The position numbers and the translations under genes were made by a program. The notes beneath the pieces are model-generated. The model was not told the origin of the DNA. It was given only the letters and a program-made list of their open reading frames with translations, and made no database searches. Positions 8,715 to 17,414 of a DNA stretch of 64,000 bases are shown here, one piece after another (positions within the stretch are counted from its first letter, which is position 1; the number at the start of each line of letters is the position of its first letter). Where the stretch lies: positions 3,013 through 67,012 of the forward strand of contig CAYUJU010000010.1 of the NCBI GenBank assembly GCA_964445115.1, read 5' to 3'. Origin of the DNA: CAIJXJ01 sp964445115. Lineage in GTDB: Bacteria > Pseudomonadota > Gammaproteobacteria > Burkholderiales > Methylophilaceae.

Positions 8715-9632
8715 ATGCTCACCTTCCAGCAAATCATTCTCACGCTTCAGCAATACTGGGACCAACAGGGCTGTGCACTGCTGCAACCCTATGACATGGA
8801 GGTCGGCGCCGGCACCAGCCACACCGCCACCTTCCTGCGCGCCATTGGCCCGGAACCCTGGAAAGCCGCCTACGTCCAACCCAGCCGCCGCCCCAAGGAC
8901 GGTCGCTACGGCGAAAACCCAAACCGCCTGCAGCACTACTACCAGTTCCAGGTTGTGCTGAAGCCGGCACCGGACAATATCCTCGAACTGTATCTCGGCT
9001 CGCTGGAGGCATTGGGCTTCGACCTGAAGAAGAACGACATCCGCTTCGTGGAAGACGACTGGGAAAACCCGACCCTGGGCGCATGGGGCCTCGGCTGGGA
9101 AGTCTGGCTGAACGGCATGGAAGTCACGCAGTTCACCTACTTCCAGCAGGTCGGCGGCATCAACTGCAAGCCGATTACCGGCGAGATCACCTATGGCCTG
9201 GAGCGCCTGGCCATGTATCTGCAGGGCGTGGACAACGTCTACGACCTGACCTACGCACCGGGTCTCAAATACGGCGACGTGTTCCACCAGAACGAAGTGG
9301 AGCAGTCCACCTATAACTTCGAGCACAGCGACGTCGACTTCCTGCTCACCGCGTTCAACGCGCACGAGAAACAGGCACAGCACCTGATGGAAAACGCGCT
9401 GGCCCTGCCCGCCTACGAGCAGGTGCTCAAGGCCGCCCACACCTTCAACCTGCTGGATGCGCGCGGCGCGATTTCGGTCACCGAGCGGGCCGCCTATATC
9501 GGCCGCATCCGCAACCTGGCCCGCAGCGTCGCCCAGAGCTACCTCGACAGTCGTGCCCGTCTCGGCTTCCCGATGGCGCCCAGGGCATGGGCGGAAGAAG
9601 TCCTGGCGCAGATGGATAAGAAAGCAGCTTAA
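8715..9632 (+). CDS. glyQ: Glycyl-tRNA synthetase alpha subunit
   Basis: Catalytic subunit of the bacterial alpha2beta2 glycyl-tRNA synthetase, which charges tRNA-Gly. It has 305 residues. The class II core is plain: GAGTSHTATFLRALGPEPW-type N-terminus, VQPSRRPKDGRYGENPNR motif 2 region and TYGLERLAMYLQG motif 3. ATG 8715 was chosen because homologues begin MLTFQQIIL. An in-frame TTG 24 bases upstream would add a non-conserved tail. The glyS start follows two bases after the stop. Confidence 0.97.
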   Translation: MLTFQQIILTLQQYWDQQGCALLQPYDMEVGAGTSHTATFLRAIGPEPWKAAYVQPSRRPKDGRYGENPNRLQHYYQFQVVLKPAPDNILELYLGSLEALGFDLKKNDIRFVEDDWENPTLGAWGLGWEVWLNGMEVTQFTYFQQVGGINCKPITGEITYGLERLAMYLQGVDNVYDLTYAPGLKYGDVFHQNEVEQSTYNFEHSDVDFLLTAFNAHEKQAQHLMENALALPAYEQVLKAAHTFNLLDARGAISVTERAAYIGRIRNLARSVAQSYLDSRARLGFPMAPRAWAEEVLAQMDKKAA

Positions 9633-9634
9633 GC

Positions 9635-11749
9635 ATGACCACGCAAAATCTACTCGTTGAACTGTTCGTCGAAGAATTGCCTCCCAAGGCACTGAAGAAA
9701 CTGGGTGAAGCCTTCGCCGGCACTCTGTTCGATTCGCTCACGGCCCAGGGTCTGGTGAGCGCTGACGCCACCGTCACCCCTTTCGCTTCGCCGCGCCGCT
9801 TGGCTGCCCACATCACACTCGTCGCCGCGCAAGCCGATGACAAGCCGGTTTCGCAGAAGCTGATGCCGGTCAGCGTAGGACTGGATGCGAATGGCCAGGC
9901 CACCCCGGCGTTGCTGAAGAAACTGTCAGCACTCGGGGCTGATGCCTCCGTCGTGCCGTCCCTGAAACGCGAAAACGACGGCAAGGCCGATGTGCTGTTC
10001 CTGGACGTCGTCATGCCGGGCGCCAAACTCGCAGAAGGTTTGCAGAAGGCGCTGGAAGATGCCCTTGCCAAGCTGCCCATCCCGAAAGTGATGACTTACC
10101 AGCTGCATGAAAACTGCGACCAGCCCGGCTGGAGTAGCGTCAACTTTGTGCGCCCGGCCCACGGCTTGGTGGCGCTGCACGGCGCAGCAACCGTAGCGGT
10201 CTCTGCGCTCGGTCTCACCTCCGGCAACATCACACAGGGCCACCGCTTCGAGGCCGCCAAGCACCCGGTCGTACTCAAGGATGCCGATAGCTACGCAGCA
10301 CAACTGCGTGACGAAGGCGCCGTGATCGCCAGCTTCGAGGCGCGTCGCGCCGAAATCGTGCGCCAACTGACCGAGGCAGCAGCCAGGCAAGGCCTGAAGC
10401 CCATCGAGGACGACGCGCTGCTGGACGAGGTCACCGCGCTGGTCGAGCGCCCCAACGTGCTGTTAGGCCAGTTTGAAACCGAGTTTCTGGAAGTGCCACA
10501 GGAATGTCTGATCCTGACCATGAAGGCCAACCAGAAATACTTCCCGCTGCTGGATGCCGCCGGCAAGCTGACCAACAAGTTCCTGATCGTGTCCAACATC
10601 AGTCCGGCGGATCCCTCCGCCGTGATCGGCGGCAACGAGCGCGTGGTACGCCCGCGCCTCGCCGACGCCAAGTTCTTTTTCGAGCAGGATCGCAAGAAAA
10701 CGTTGGAATCACGCACTGACGGCTTGGACAAGGTGGTGTACCACAACAAGCTAGGCACACAAGGTGAGCGCAGCCAAAAGGTGCGAATGATTGCGGCCTC
10801 GATCGCATCCATGCTGGGAGGCAATGTTCTGGAGGAAGCCGCAGACAAGGCCGCACAACTGGCCAAGACCGACCTGCTGACTGACATGGTAGGTGAATTC
10901 CCGGAGTTGCAAGGCATTATGGGCCGTTACTACGCTCTTAACGATGGCCTATCTAATGACATCGCCGACGCCATAGAAGATCACTACAAGCCTCGCTTCG
11001 CCGGCGATGACCTGCCCCGCAACGACGTTGGCATCTGTGTTGCGCTTGCCGACAAGCTAGAAACCCTCGTCGGCATGTTCGGCATTGGCCAGATACCAAC
11101 TGGCGACAAAGATCCATTCGCACTTCGTCGGCATGCACTTGGTGTCATCCGTATCCTCATGGAACGTAATTTGCCGCTTCACCTGGATTCTCTACTATTC
11201 GTGGCAGCTGGCATCCGAGGCTTTTCCGAAGACATCTCGTCCCAAGTCGCGGACTTTATGTTCGATCGCCTGTCTGGCCTGCTACGCGAGCAAGGCTACA
11301 GCCCTCAAGAAGTAGATGCAGTCATCTCATTGCGTCCACAGCAACTCGGTGACATCGCCAAGCGCCTGACTGCTGTGCGTGCCTTCACCGCGCTGCCAGA
11401 AGCCGAAAGCCTGGCCGCCGCCAACAAGCGCGTCGGCAACATCCTGAAGAAGGTCGAAGGCACCGTCGCAGCCAAGGTCGATCCGGCCCTGCTGCAGGAA
11501 GCTGCGGAAAAGGCACTGAACGAGGCGCTCACCCAAGTCGCGCCGCAGGCCGATGCCGCCTTCACCCAGGGCGACTACACGGCTTCGCTGAAGGCGCTGG
11601 CCGCGCTCAAGGCGCCCGTGGACGCCTTCTTCGACGACGTGATGGTCAACGCCGAAGACCCGGCCCTGCGTGCCAACCGCCTCGGCCTGCTGGCCACGCT
11701 GCATCAGGCGATGAACCGCGTGGCAGACCTTTCCAAGCTGGCCGCCTGA
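9635..11749 (+). CDS. glyS: Glycyl-tRNA synthetase beta subunit
   Basis: tRNA-recognition subunit of the tetrameric glycyl-tRNA synthetase. It has 704 residues, normal for the family. It begins TTQNLLVELFVEELPPKALK, the typical GlyS start. It has the family GNERVVRPRLADAKFFFEQD segment near residue 335, and the C-terminal anticodon-binding helices include FFDDVMVNAEDPALRANRL. Codons from about 10880 to 11370 use many more A/T third positions (cta, ata, cca, tct) than the flanks, while the reading frame and family motifs are intact. It forms an operon with glyQ. Confidence 0.97.
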   Translation: MTTQNLLVELFVEELPPKALKKLGEAFAGTLFDSLTAQGLVSADATVTPFASPRRLAAHITLVAAQADDKPVSQKLMPVSVGLDANGQATPALLKKLSALGADASVVPSLKRENDGKADVLFLDVVMPGAKLAEGLQKALEDALAKLPIPKVMTYQLHENCDQPGWSSVNFVRPAHGLVALHGAATVAVSALGLTSGNITQGHRFEAAKHPVVLKDADSYAAQLRDEGAVIASFEARRAEIVRQLTEAAARQGLKPIEDDALLDEVTALVERPNVLLGQFETEFLEVPQECLILTMKANQKYFPLLDAAGKLTNKFLIVSNISPADPSAVIGGNERVVRPRLADAKFFFEQDRKKTLESRTDGLDKVVYHNKLGTQGERSQKVRMIAASIASMLGGNVLEEAADKAAQLAKTDLLTDMVGEFPELQGIMGRYYALNDGLSNDIADAIEDHYKPRFAGDDLPRNDVGICVALADKLETLVGMFGIGQIPTGDKDPFALRRHALGVIRILMERNLPLHLDSLLFVAAGIRGFSEDISSQVADFMFDRLSGLLREQGYSPQEVDAVISLRPQQLGDIAKRLTAVRAFTALPEAESLAAANKRVGNILKKVEGTVAAKVDPALLQEAAEKALNEALTQVAPQADAAFTQGDYTASLKALAALKAPVDAFFDDVMVNAEDPALRANRLGLLATLHQAMNRVADLSKLAA

Positions 11750-11768
11750 TCGGGAAGCGCGCGACATC

Positions 11769-12311
11769 ATGAAACTCGTCATTCTGGACCGGGACGGCGT
11801 CATCAATTACGACTCCGCCCAGTTCATCAAGAGCCCGGAAGAATGGATCCCCATTCCCGGGAGTCTGGAAGCGATCGCCATGCTCAACCAGGCGGGGTTT
11901 CGCGTCGCGCTGGCCACCAACCAGTCCGGCATTGAACGCGGCCTGTTCGACATGGCCACGCTCAACGCCATCCACGACAAGATGCACCGGGCGCTCGCCC
12001 AGTTCGGTGGCCGCATCGACGCCCTGTTCTACTGCCCGCACACCGCCGACTCGCACTGCAACTGCCGCAAGCCCAAGCCCGGCATGCTGGAAGAAATTTC
12101 CCGCCGGTTCAGCACCGGTCTGGAGGGTGTCCCCAGCGTGGGCGACTCCCTACGCGACCTGCAGGCTGGAATGAGCCTGGGAGCCCAGCCGATCCTGGTC
12201 CGCACCGGCAAGGGCGAAAAAACCCTGGCAGAAGGCAATCTTCCGGAAGGTACCTGGCTCTGCGCCGACCTGATGGAAGCCGCGCAACGCATCATCGACG
12301 ACAAAGCATGA
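11769..12311 (+). CDS. gmhB: D-glycero-beta-D-manno-heptose-1,7-bisphosphate 7-phosphatase
   Basis: HAD-superfamily phosphatase of ADP-heptose synthesis for the lipopolysaccharide inner core. It has 180 residues. HAD motif I is LDRDGVIN with D7 and D9. Motif II is in LATNQSGI. The GmhB zinc loop is present as CPHTADSHCNC, and the motif IV region is PSVGDSLRDLQ. It overlaps the next gene by four bases (ATGA). The glyS-gmhB-plsC order is common in betaproteobacteria. Confidence 0.94.
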   Translation: MKLVILDRDGVINYDSAQFIKSPEEWIPIPGSLEAIAMLNQAGFRVALATNQSGIERGLFDMATLNAIHDKMHRALAQFGGRIDALFYCPHTADSHCNCRKPKPGMLEEISRRFSTGLEGVPSVGDSLRDLQAGMSLGAQPILVRTGKGEKTLAEGNLPEGTWLCADLMEAAQRIIDDKA

Positions 12312-13018
12312 CGCGCCTGCGCTCACTCCTCTTCAATCTGGGCATGTGGATCATGGTGATCCCGTTTGCCCTGCTCGCCCTGCTGCTGATTCCCATGTCG
12401 GCACCCCGGCGCTCCCACATCGTCGCCGGTTGGGCACGCTTCGTCATGTGGTGGTTGGGCATTACCTGCGGCCTGCGCTTCCGTGTCATCGGCCGGGAAC
12501 ACATTCCCGCCCACCCCTGCGTCATTCTGGCCAAGCACCAGTCGGCATGGGAGACCATCGCCTTCCAGGCTATCTTTCCGCCGCAAATCTGGGTGCTGAA
12601 GCGCTCCCTGTTGCTGTTGCCATTCTTCGGCTGGGCCTTGTGGGCGCTGAAGGCTATCGCCATCGACCGCTCGGCTGGGCGTGAAGCGCTCAAGCAACTA
12701 GTAGCCCAGGGGCAGGAGCGCTTGGCCATGGGCCTGTCGGTGGTCGTGTTTCCCGAAGGCACGCGCATCGCACCGGGGCAGCGCGGCAAGTATCACATCG
12801 GCGGCGCATGGCTGGCCACGCACACCGGGGCGACCGTCCTGCCGGTGGCGCACAACGCCGGCGAATTCTGGCGCAAGAACAGTCTGCTGAAGCAGCCCGG
12901 CATCATCACGGTCAGTGTCGGCCACCCCATCGAGGCGGCCGGCATGAAGGCCGAGGAGTTGAACCGGCAAGTCGAGGCCTGGATCGAAGCGGAAATGCCG
13001 CGGCTCGCGACCCTGTGA
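12308..13018 (+). CDS. plsC: 1-acyl-sn-glycerol-3-phosphate acyltransferase (PlsC family)
   Basis: Membrane-associated acyltransferase, likely making phosphatidate from lysophosphatidate. It has 236 residues. An N-terminal hydrophobic helix spans residues 10-30. The catalytic motif is HQSAWE with H77 and E82 (the glutamate form of the HX4D motif). The substrate-binding motif is FPEGTR near residue 150, followed by PVAHNAGEFW. It starts inside the gmhB stop, and its own stop overlaps the next GTG start, so three genes are coupled. Confidence 0.92.
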   Translation: MTRLRSLLFNLGMWIMVIPFALLALLLIPMSAPRRSHIVAGWARFVMWWLGITCGLRFRVIGREHIPAHPCVILAKHQSAWETIAFQAIFPPQIWVLKRSLLLLPFFGWALWALKAIAIDRSAGREALKQLVAQGQERLAMGLSVVVFPEGTRIAPGQRGKYHIGGAWLATHTGATVLPVAHNAGEFWRKNSLLKQPGIITVSVGHPIEAAGMKAEELNRQVEAWIEAEMPRLATL

Positions 13019-13725
13019 GCCAGCACCACCTGCACACCCACAGCGGCGTGCGCATTCCCTACCAGCTCAAGGTCAGCGCCAAACGCCGTACCATCGGCCT
13101 GCGCATCGATGCCAACGGCCTCACCGTACACACGCCGCGGCGCGTACCACAGTCCACGCTGGACAAATTGCTGCAAGACAAAGTCGACTGGATCCTGCGC
13201 AAACTGAGCGAATGGCAGGAACAGCCGCCGGCGTTCGCATGGTGTGACGGCGCCACGCTCCAGTACCTGGGCAACGACATCCGCCTGACCCTGCGCCAGG
13301 ACGCACGCAATCGTACCCCCACCCTCGACGGTACCGAACTGGTAGTGGCGCAGCCGGACCCTGCCGACCTTGCCGCCGTCAAACGCAAGGTTGCGTTATG
13401 GTATGCCAAGGAGGCTCGCAGCGATTTCACCCGGCGCATCGAACTTCTGGCAGCCAAACTCGGTGTGCCGACGCCTCCCGTGTATTTATCCAACGCCAAA
13501 ACCCGCTGGGGCAGCTGCAATTCGCGCGGAGAAATCCGGCTGCATTGGCGCCTGGTGCAGGCCCCCCCTCACGTCATCCATTACGTGGTCGCCCACGAAC
13601 TCGCCCACCTCAAGGAAATGAACCACAGCCCGCAGTTCTGGGCCTGGGTGGCAAAACTATGCCCGGAGTATGAACAGGCCAAAACCACCCTGAAAACGCT
13701 TTCCCGCACCTTGCACCTGATCTGA
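13015..13725 (+). CDS. YgjP-like zinc metallopeptidase family protein (DUF45/M48)
   Basis: A 236-residue protein of the YgjP/WLM-like group. The zinc motif is HELAH at residues 194-198, followed by LKEMNHSPQFW with the third ligand region. KTRWGSCNSRGEIRLHWRL, a hallmark of the family, precedes it. I chose GTG 13015 overlapping the plsC stop (GTGA), because the open frame further upstream lies wholly inside plsC. Family members are annotated as metal-dependent hydrolases; the physiological substrate is unclear. Confidence 0.88.
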   Translation: MSQHHLHTHSGVRIPYQLKVSAKRRTIGLRIDANGLTVHTPRRVPQSTLDKLLQDKVDWILRKLSEWQEQPPAFAWCDGATLQYLGNDIRLTLRQDARNRTPTLDGTELVVAQPDPADLAAVKRKVALWYAKEARSDFTRRIELLAAKLGVPTPPVYLSNAKTRWGSCNSRGEIRLHWRLVQAPPHVIHYVVAHELAHLKEMNHSPQFWAWVAKLCPEYEQAKTTLKTLSRTLHLI

Positions 13726-13795
13726 GGCAGCACGCTGCGCCCGTGCTAATATTGCTTCGCTGCAATCATTCCAAACCACTCAGAGGGAGATAACA

Positions 13796-14131
13796 ATGAA
13801 TTTCGGGGATGCGATCAAAGTCTGTTTTTCCAAGTATGTCGATTTCAACGGCCGCGCCAAGCGTCCGGAGTACTGGTGGTTTTTCCTGTTCTGCTTCCTG
13901 GTGTCGCTGGTGCTGAACATCGTCAGCGCCGGCCTTTCCCTGGTGTTTTCGCTGGGCACGCTGCTGCCCTCACTGGCCGCAGGCGCGCGTCGGCTGCACG
14001 ACACCAATCGCAGCGGCTGGTGGCAACTGCTGTGGATCATTCCGGTGATCGGCTGGATCGTGATGATCGTGTTCCTGGTGCAGGAAGGGGAAGCAAGCGA
14101 GAACGCTTACGGCAGCGCGCCAGAAGCCTGA
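13796..14131 (+). CDS. DUF805 inner-membrane protein
   Basis: A 111-residue membrane protein with the DUF805 pattern: NFGDAIKVCFSKYVDFNGRAKRPEYWWF at the N-terminus, then helices at about 30-65 and 80-100 separated by the ARRLHDTNRSGWW loop. The function of the family is unknown. AGAGGGAG sits eight bases before the ATG. It stands alone, convergent with ccoI across a bidirectional terminator. Confidence 0.88.
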   Translation: MNFGDAIKVCFSKYVDFNGRAKRPEYWWFFLFCFLVSLVLNIVSAGLSLVFSLGTLLPSLAAGARRLHDTNRSGWWQLLWIIPVIGWIVMIVFLVQEGEASENAYGSAPEA

Positions 14132-14156
14132 GTCTTCACCCACACGTATTAAAAAT

Positions 14157-14185
14157 AAAAAGCCGGGGACTACCCCGGCTTTTTT
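14157..14185. terminator. Bidirectional rho-independent terminator
   Basis: AAAAAGCCGGGG-ACTA-CCCCGGCTTTTT: a 7-bp GC stem extended by A/T pairs, flanked by A and T runs. It serves both the DUF805 gene (plus) and the end of the ccoG-H-I unit (minus). Confidence 0.9.
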
Positions 14186-14199
14186 GCGCCTGCATCTGG

Positions 14200-16635
14200 C
14201 TAGCGCAAGCGCAACGCGTTCAGTACCACGACCAGCGAACTGGCCGACATGCCCAGAGCCGCCAACCAGGGCGAGATATACCCGGTTGCCGCAAACGGCA
14301 ATACCAGCAAGTTGTAGCCCAGTGCCCAGGCAAAGTTCTGGCGAATGATACTGAGGCCGAAACGGCTGGTCGCCACGGCGTGGTCGATTTCCAGCAAGCT
14401 CTCAGTCAACAGCACCACATCCCCCGTCGTCCGCGCCATCTGGGTGCCGCTCCCCATAGCGATTGACACTTGGGCACCCGCCAGCACCGGGGCATCGTTG
14501 ATTCCGTCGCCAACCATGGCCACCACTTCCCCGCGGTCCTGGAGGGCACGCAGTGCGGCCAGCTTGCCTTCTGGCGTCAAACCGGCGTGCCAGTCGTCCA
14601 CTCCGAGGGCACGTGCGTGGTAGGCCACGGCATCCACGGCGTCACCACTCATGATGCTGACACGCATGCCACGCTTCCTGAGCATGGACACCATCTCCGC
14701 GGCTTGCGCACGCGGGGTATCGGCCAGCACAAAAGCCGCCAGCACTTGCTGCTCGTCGCACAACCAGACCACGGAAGCTCCTTGCGGAAGCTCCCGGTCC
14801 AGTTTGCACGCTGGAGTCAGCGCAGGATTCAACGCGGTACTGCCAATGCTGTAGCGCCGCCCCTCCACCGTCCCGGCCACGCCCTTCCCAGGCACGTTCT
14901 CGCTGAACGTCACGGGCAATAGATGCTGCCGATCCACTGCCTGCAGGAAACTTTGCGCCAGCGGATGCTCCGAGGCCTGCTCCAGGCTTGCTGCAAGCAA
15001 CAGGCAACGTGCCTCGTTGTGGCTAGCGAAGGGGATAGTCTGCAACAGTGCTGGCTTGCCCAGGGTAAGGGTGCCGGTCTTGTCGAACACGAAATGCGTG
15101 ACCTTGGCGAGCGTTTCTAAGGCATGGCCACGCGTCAGCAGCACGCCGCGCTTGACCAGATGCGAGCCTGCCGCGGCGAAGGCCGCCGGGGCGGCAAGGG
15201 ACAAGGCACAGGGACAACTGACGACCAGCACGGCCAGCGTAATCTCGAAGACACGATTGCTGTCGACTCGCCACCATACCCACGCCACGATCGCCACGAA
15301 CACCAGCAAGGCATAAGTGAAATATTCCGCGATACGATCTGCGACTTGGGACAGTCTCGGTTTCTGTGCCTGGGCTCGGTCCAGCAGCCGCGCAATCCCG
15401 GCCAACACGGTGTCTTCCCCCACCCCGGTCACGCGGATACGCAACGGGCTTTCGTAGTTGACGCTGCCGGCATACACCAGATCACCGGGCCTCTTGGGTA
15501 AGGGCCGGCTCTCACCGGTCAGCAGCGATTCGTCGGCACTGCTTTCGCCCTGCACCACGATCCCGTCGGCGGCGATGGTCTCGCCCGGCTTGGCCAGGAT
15601 CACGTCTTCCGTGGTCAGCTCGTGCACAGGAACCAGTGCCAGCGCCTCGTCCTTGCCGATGCGGTTGGCCATCGCCGGCACCAGACGCAGCAGGTTTTCC
15701 GCGGCTTCGACCGATTTCTCCCGGGCATTGCGCTCCAGAAAGCGTGTCGCCAGCAGGAAGAACACCAGCATGCTGATGGTGTCGTAGTACACCACCCCAT
15801 CCCCCAGCCAGGTGGTCCAGACACTGCCGACAAATCCGGTCAGTACCCCGAGCGAGATCGGGAAATCCATGTTGAGTTGCCCGCGCTTCATCGCACGCCA
15901 GGCGGACTGGTAGAAGGGAATAGCCGCATAAAGCACGGCAGGCACCGTCATCAACAGGCTGAACCAGCGCATCAGCTGTACCGTGGCGTGGTCCATGCCC
16001 GTCGCGGCCCCGGCGTACAGCGCCACGCCCAGCATCATGACCTGTCCCATCGAGATCCCGGCCACGGCCATGCGGCGGATATCGAGCTTGCGTCTGGCCT
16101 GTCGCAGTTCTTCCTGTTGCTGCGCGTTGAACGGGTGCGCCTGATAGCCCAACTTGCGGATTTCGGCCAGAATGGACGACAGCTTGATGCGGCTGTCGTC
16201 CCAGGTCACGCGCGCCCGATGCGAGGCATAATTCACGGAAACTTGATGCACCCCGGGCAATTGCGCCAGATGGCGCTCGTTCAGCCAGATGCAAGCCGCA
16301 CAGGTAATCCCTTCGAGAATGAGCGAGGCCTGCTTGAGATGATCGGGCGAAGTCGAAACAAAGCTTTTCTGCACCTCGGAGTGGTCGTACAGATCCAGCT
16401 TGCGCAGTTCGTCCGGGACAAGTGCATCCGCCGTTTTCGGAAGTTCGGTACGGTAGCGGTAATAATCTTCCAGACCGTTGTGGACGATGGACTCAGCCAC
16501 GGCCTGACAGCCTGGGCAGCACAAGTCATGCTCCTCGCCCAGCACCCGCACGCGAAACCGGCTGCCGGCGGGCACCGGCAAGCCGCAATGAAAACAGTTG
16601 TCTTCCACGGCCTTACTTTTGGGGTTCTGGTTCAT
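14200..16635 (-). CDS. ccoI: Copper-transporting P1B-type ATPase CcoI (FixI)
   Basis: Inner-membrane copper exporter that supplies copper for cbb3 oxidase assembly. It has 811 residues. A cysteine-rich N-terminus (CFHCGL at 14-19, CCPGC at 39-43) is followed by a heavy-metal-associated domain with ITCAAC near residue 110 and eight expected helices. The CPC ion site is C474-P475-C476, the phosphorylation motif DKTGTLT is near 518, and GDGINDAPVL is near 715. The double-cysteine N-terminus and the setting with ccoG and fixH mark it as CcoI rather than housekeeping CopA. Its start overlaps the fixH 3' end by 23 bases. Confidence 0.94.
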   Translation of the reverse strand: MNQNPKSKAVEDNCFHCGLPVPAGSRFRVRVLGEEHDLCCPGCQAVAESIVHNGLEDYYRYRTELPKTADALVPDELRKLDLYDHSEVQKSFVSTSPDHLKQASLILEGITCAACIWLNERHLAQLPGVHQVSVNYASHRARVTWDDSRIKLSSILAEIRKLGYQAHPFNAQQQEELRQARRKLDIRRMAVAGISMGQVMMLGVALYAGAATGMDHATVQLMRWFSLLMTVPAVLYAAIPFYQSAWRAMKRGQLNMDFPISLGVLTGFVGSVWTTWLGDGVVYYDTISMLVFFLLATRFLERNAREKSVEAAENLLRLVPAMANRIGKDEALALVPVHELTTEDVILAKPGETIAADGIVVQGESSADESLLTGESRPLPKRPGDLVYAGSVNYESPLRIRVTGVGEDTVLAGIARLLDRAQAQKPRLSQVADRIAEYFTYALLVFVAIVAWVWWRVDSNRVFEITLAVLVVSCPCALSLAAPAAFAAAGSHLVKRGVLLTRGHALETLAKVTHFVFDKTGTLTLGKPALLQTIPFASHNEARCLLLAASLEQASEHPLAQSFLQAVDRQHLLPVTFSENVPGKGVAGTVEGRRYSIGSTALNPALTPACKLDRELPQGASVVWLCDEQQVLAAFVLADTPRAQAAEMVSMLRKRGMRVSIMSGDAVDAVAYHARALGVDDWHAGLTPEGKLAALRALQDRGEVVAMVGDGINDAPVLAGAQVSIAMGSGTQMARTTGDVVLLTESLLEIDHAVATSRFGLSIIRQNFAWALGYNLLVLPFAATGYISPWLAALGMSASSLVVVLNALRLR

Positions 16636-17413
16636 CCACGAACAGCGAACGGTTCATCTGGAACACATCTTCGCCACGCGTCACGTTGACCTTGAGCAAC
16701 CAGCGGCCGGGGTTTGGCAACGTCAGTGTCGTACCGTACAGACCGTCGGCTTCCGGCTTCAGCATCAAGTGCTGGTCGTCCTTGCTGTTCGCCATGCGCC
16801 AGACGATCAGTTCCACCTGATCCGCGACGACCTCCTGCCCCTCAGCATCACGCACCCGCATCTTCACCGCAACTTCCGTGCCGCTGCGCATGCCTTCCAG
16901 CCCGTCGATCTCAACCTTCCAGCCCAGATTGCGCTGCTCTTCCACCCGCTTCATGTGCTGCTCGTATAGCTTGTTGCGATCATGCGGAATCACGCCAGGA
17001 AACGCCGTGTGCAGGCGCTGGTTCTCCGGGTTGGGCAGGAACCAGCTGGAGAATTTGTCCGGCAGACCATGGCTGGAGACCGACAACAGGATGGCGTTGA
17101 ATACCACCAGCAATCCGAAGAATATCGCGATCGCCTTGGGTGCCCAGTGCATCTTCCCCCGCCCCCCCTGACGCACCGCACCAAAAATTCCCAGCACGGC
17201 CGCAGTCGCCATGAACACCGCCAGATGGATCGCCAGCATGTCACCCCCCTGCCAGTGCACCATGCTGTATCCGAGATAGGCCATGAACGGTAACGCCCCG
17301 CCCAGAATGCCGCTCCAGTAATGAGACAACCCTACGCGGCGCGCGAGCATGAACAAACCCGCCACGGCCAGCAATCCGCCGAACAGGGTTTCGGTCGTCG
17401 TCAATTCCAGCAT
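16613..17413 (-). CDS. ccoH: FixH/CcoH-family cbb3 assembly protein with extended N-terminus
   Basis: cbb3 oxidase assembly factor, FixH family. It has 266 residues, clearly longer than the usual 150-170. The C-terminal 150 residues carry the FixH pattern: a membrane anchor at about 92-112, then a periplasmic beta domain ending PNPGRWLLKVNVTRGEDVF. The extra N-terminal 90 residues hold about three more hydrophobic helices (around 8-24, 32-50 and 60-82). It lies between ccoG and ccoI with a 1-bp gap upstream. The extension could be a fusion with a small membrane protein; I cannot name it. Confidence 0.85.
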   Translation of the reverse strand: MLELTTTETLFGGLLAVAGLFMLARRVGLSHYWSGILGGALPFMAYLGYSMVHWQGGDMLAIHLAVFMATAAVLGIFGAVRQGGRGKMHWAPKAIAIFFGLLVVFNAILLSVSSHGLPDKFSSWFLPNPENQRLHTAFPGVIPHDRNKLYEQHMKRVEEQRNLGWKVEIDGLEGMRSGTEVAVKMRVRDAEGQEVVADQVELIVWRMANSKDDQHLMLKPEADGLYGTTLTLPNPGRWLLKVNVTRGEDVFQMNRSLFVDEPEPQK

Positions 17414-17414
17414 C

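Noticed and set aside
12808..13014. Upstream extension of the YgjP-like gene
   Set aside because: It lies wholly within plsC in another frame. The GTG at 13015, overlapping the plsC stop, matches the family start.
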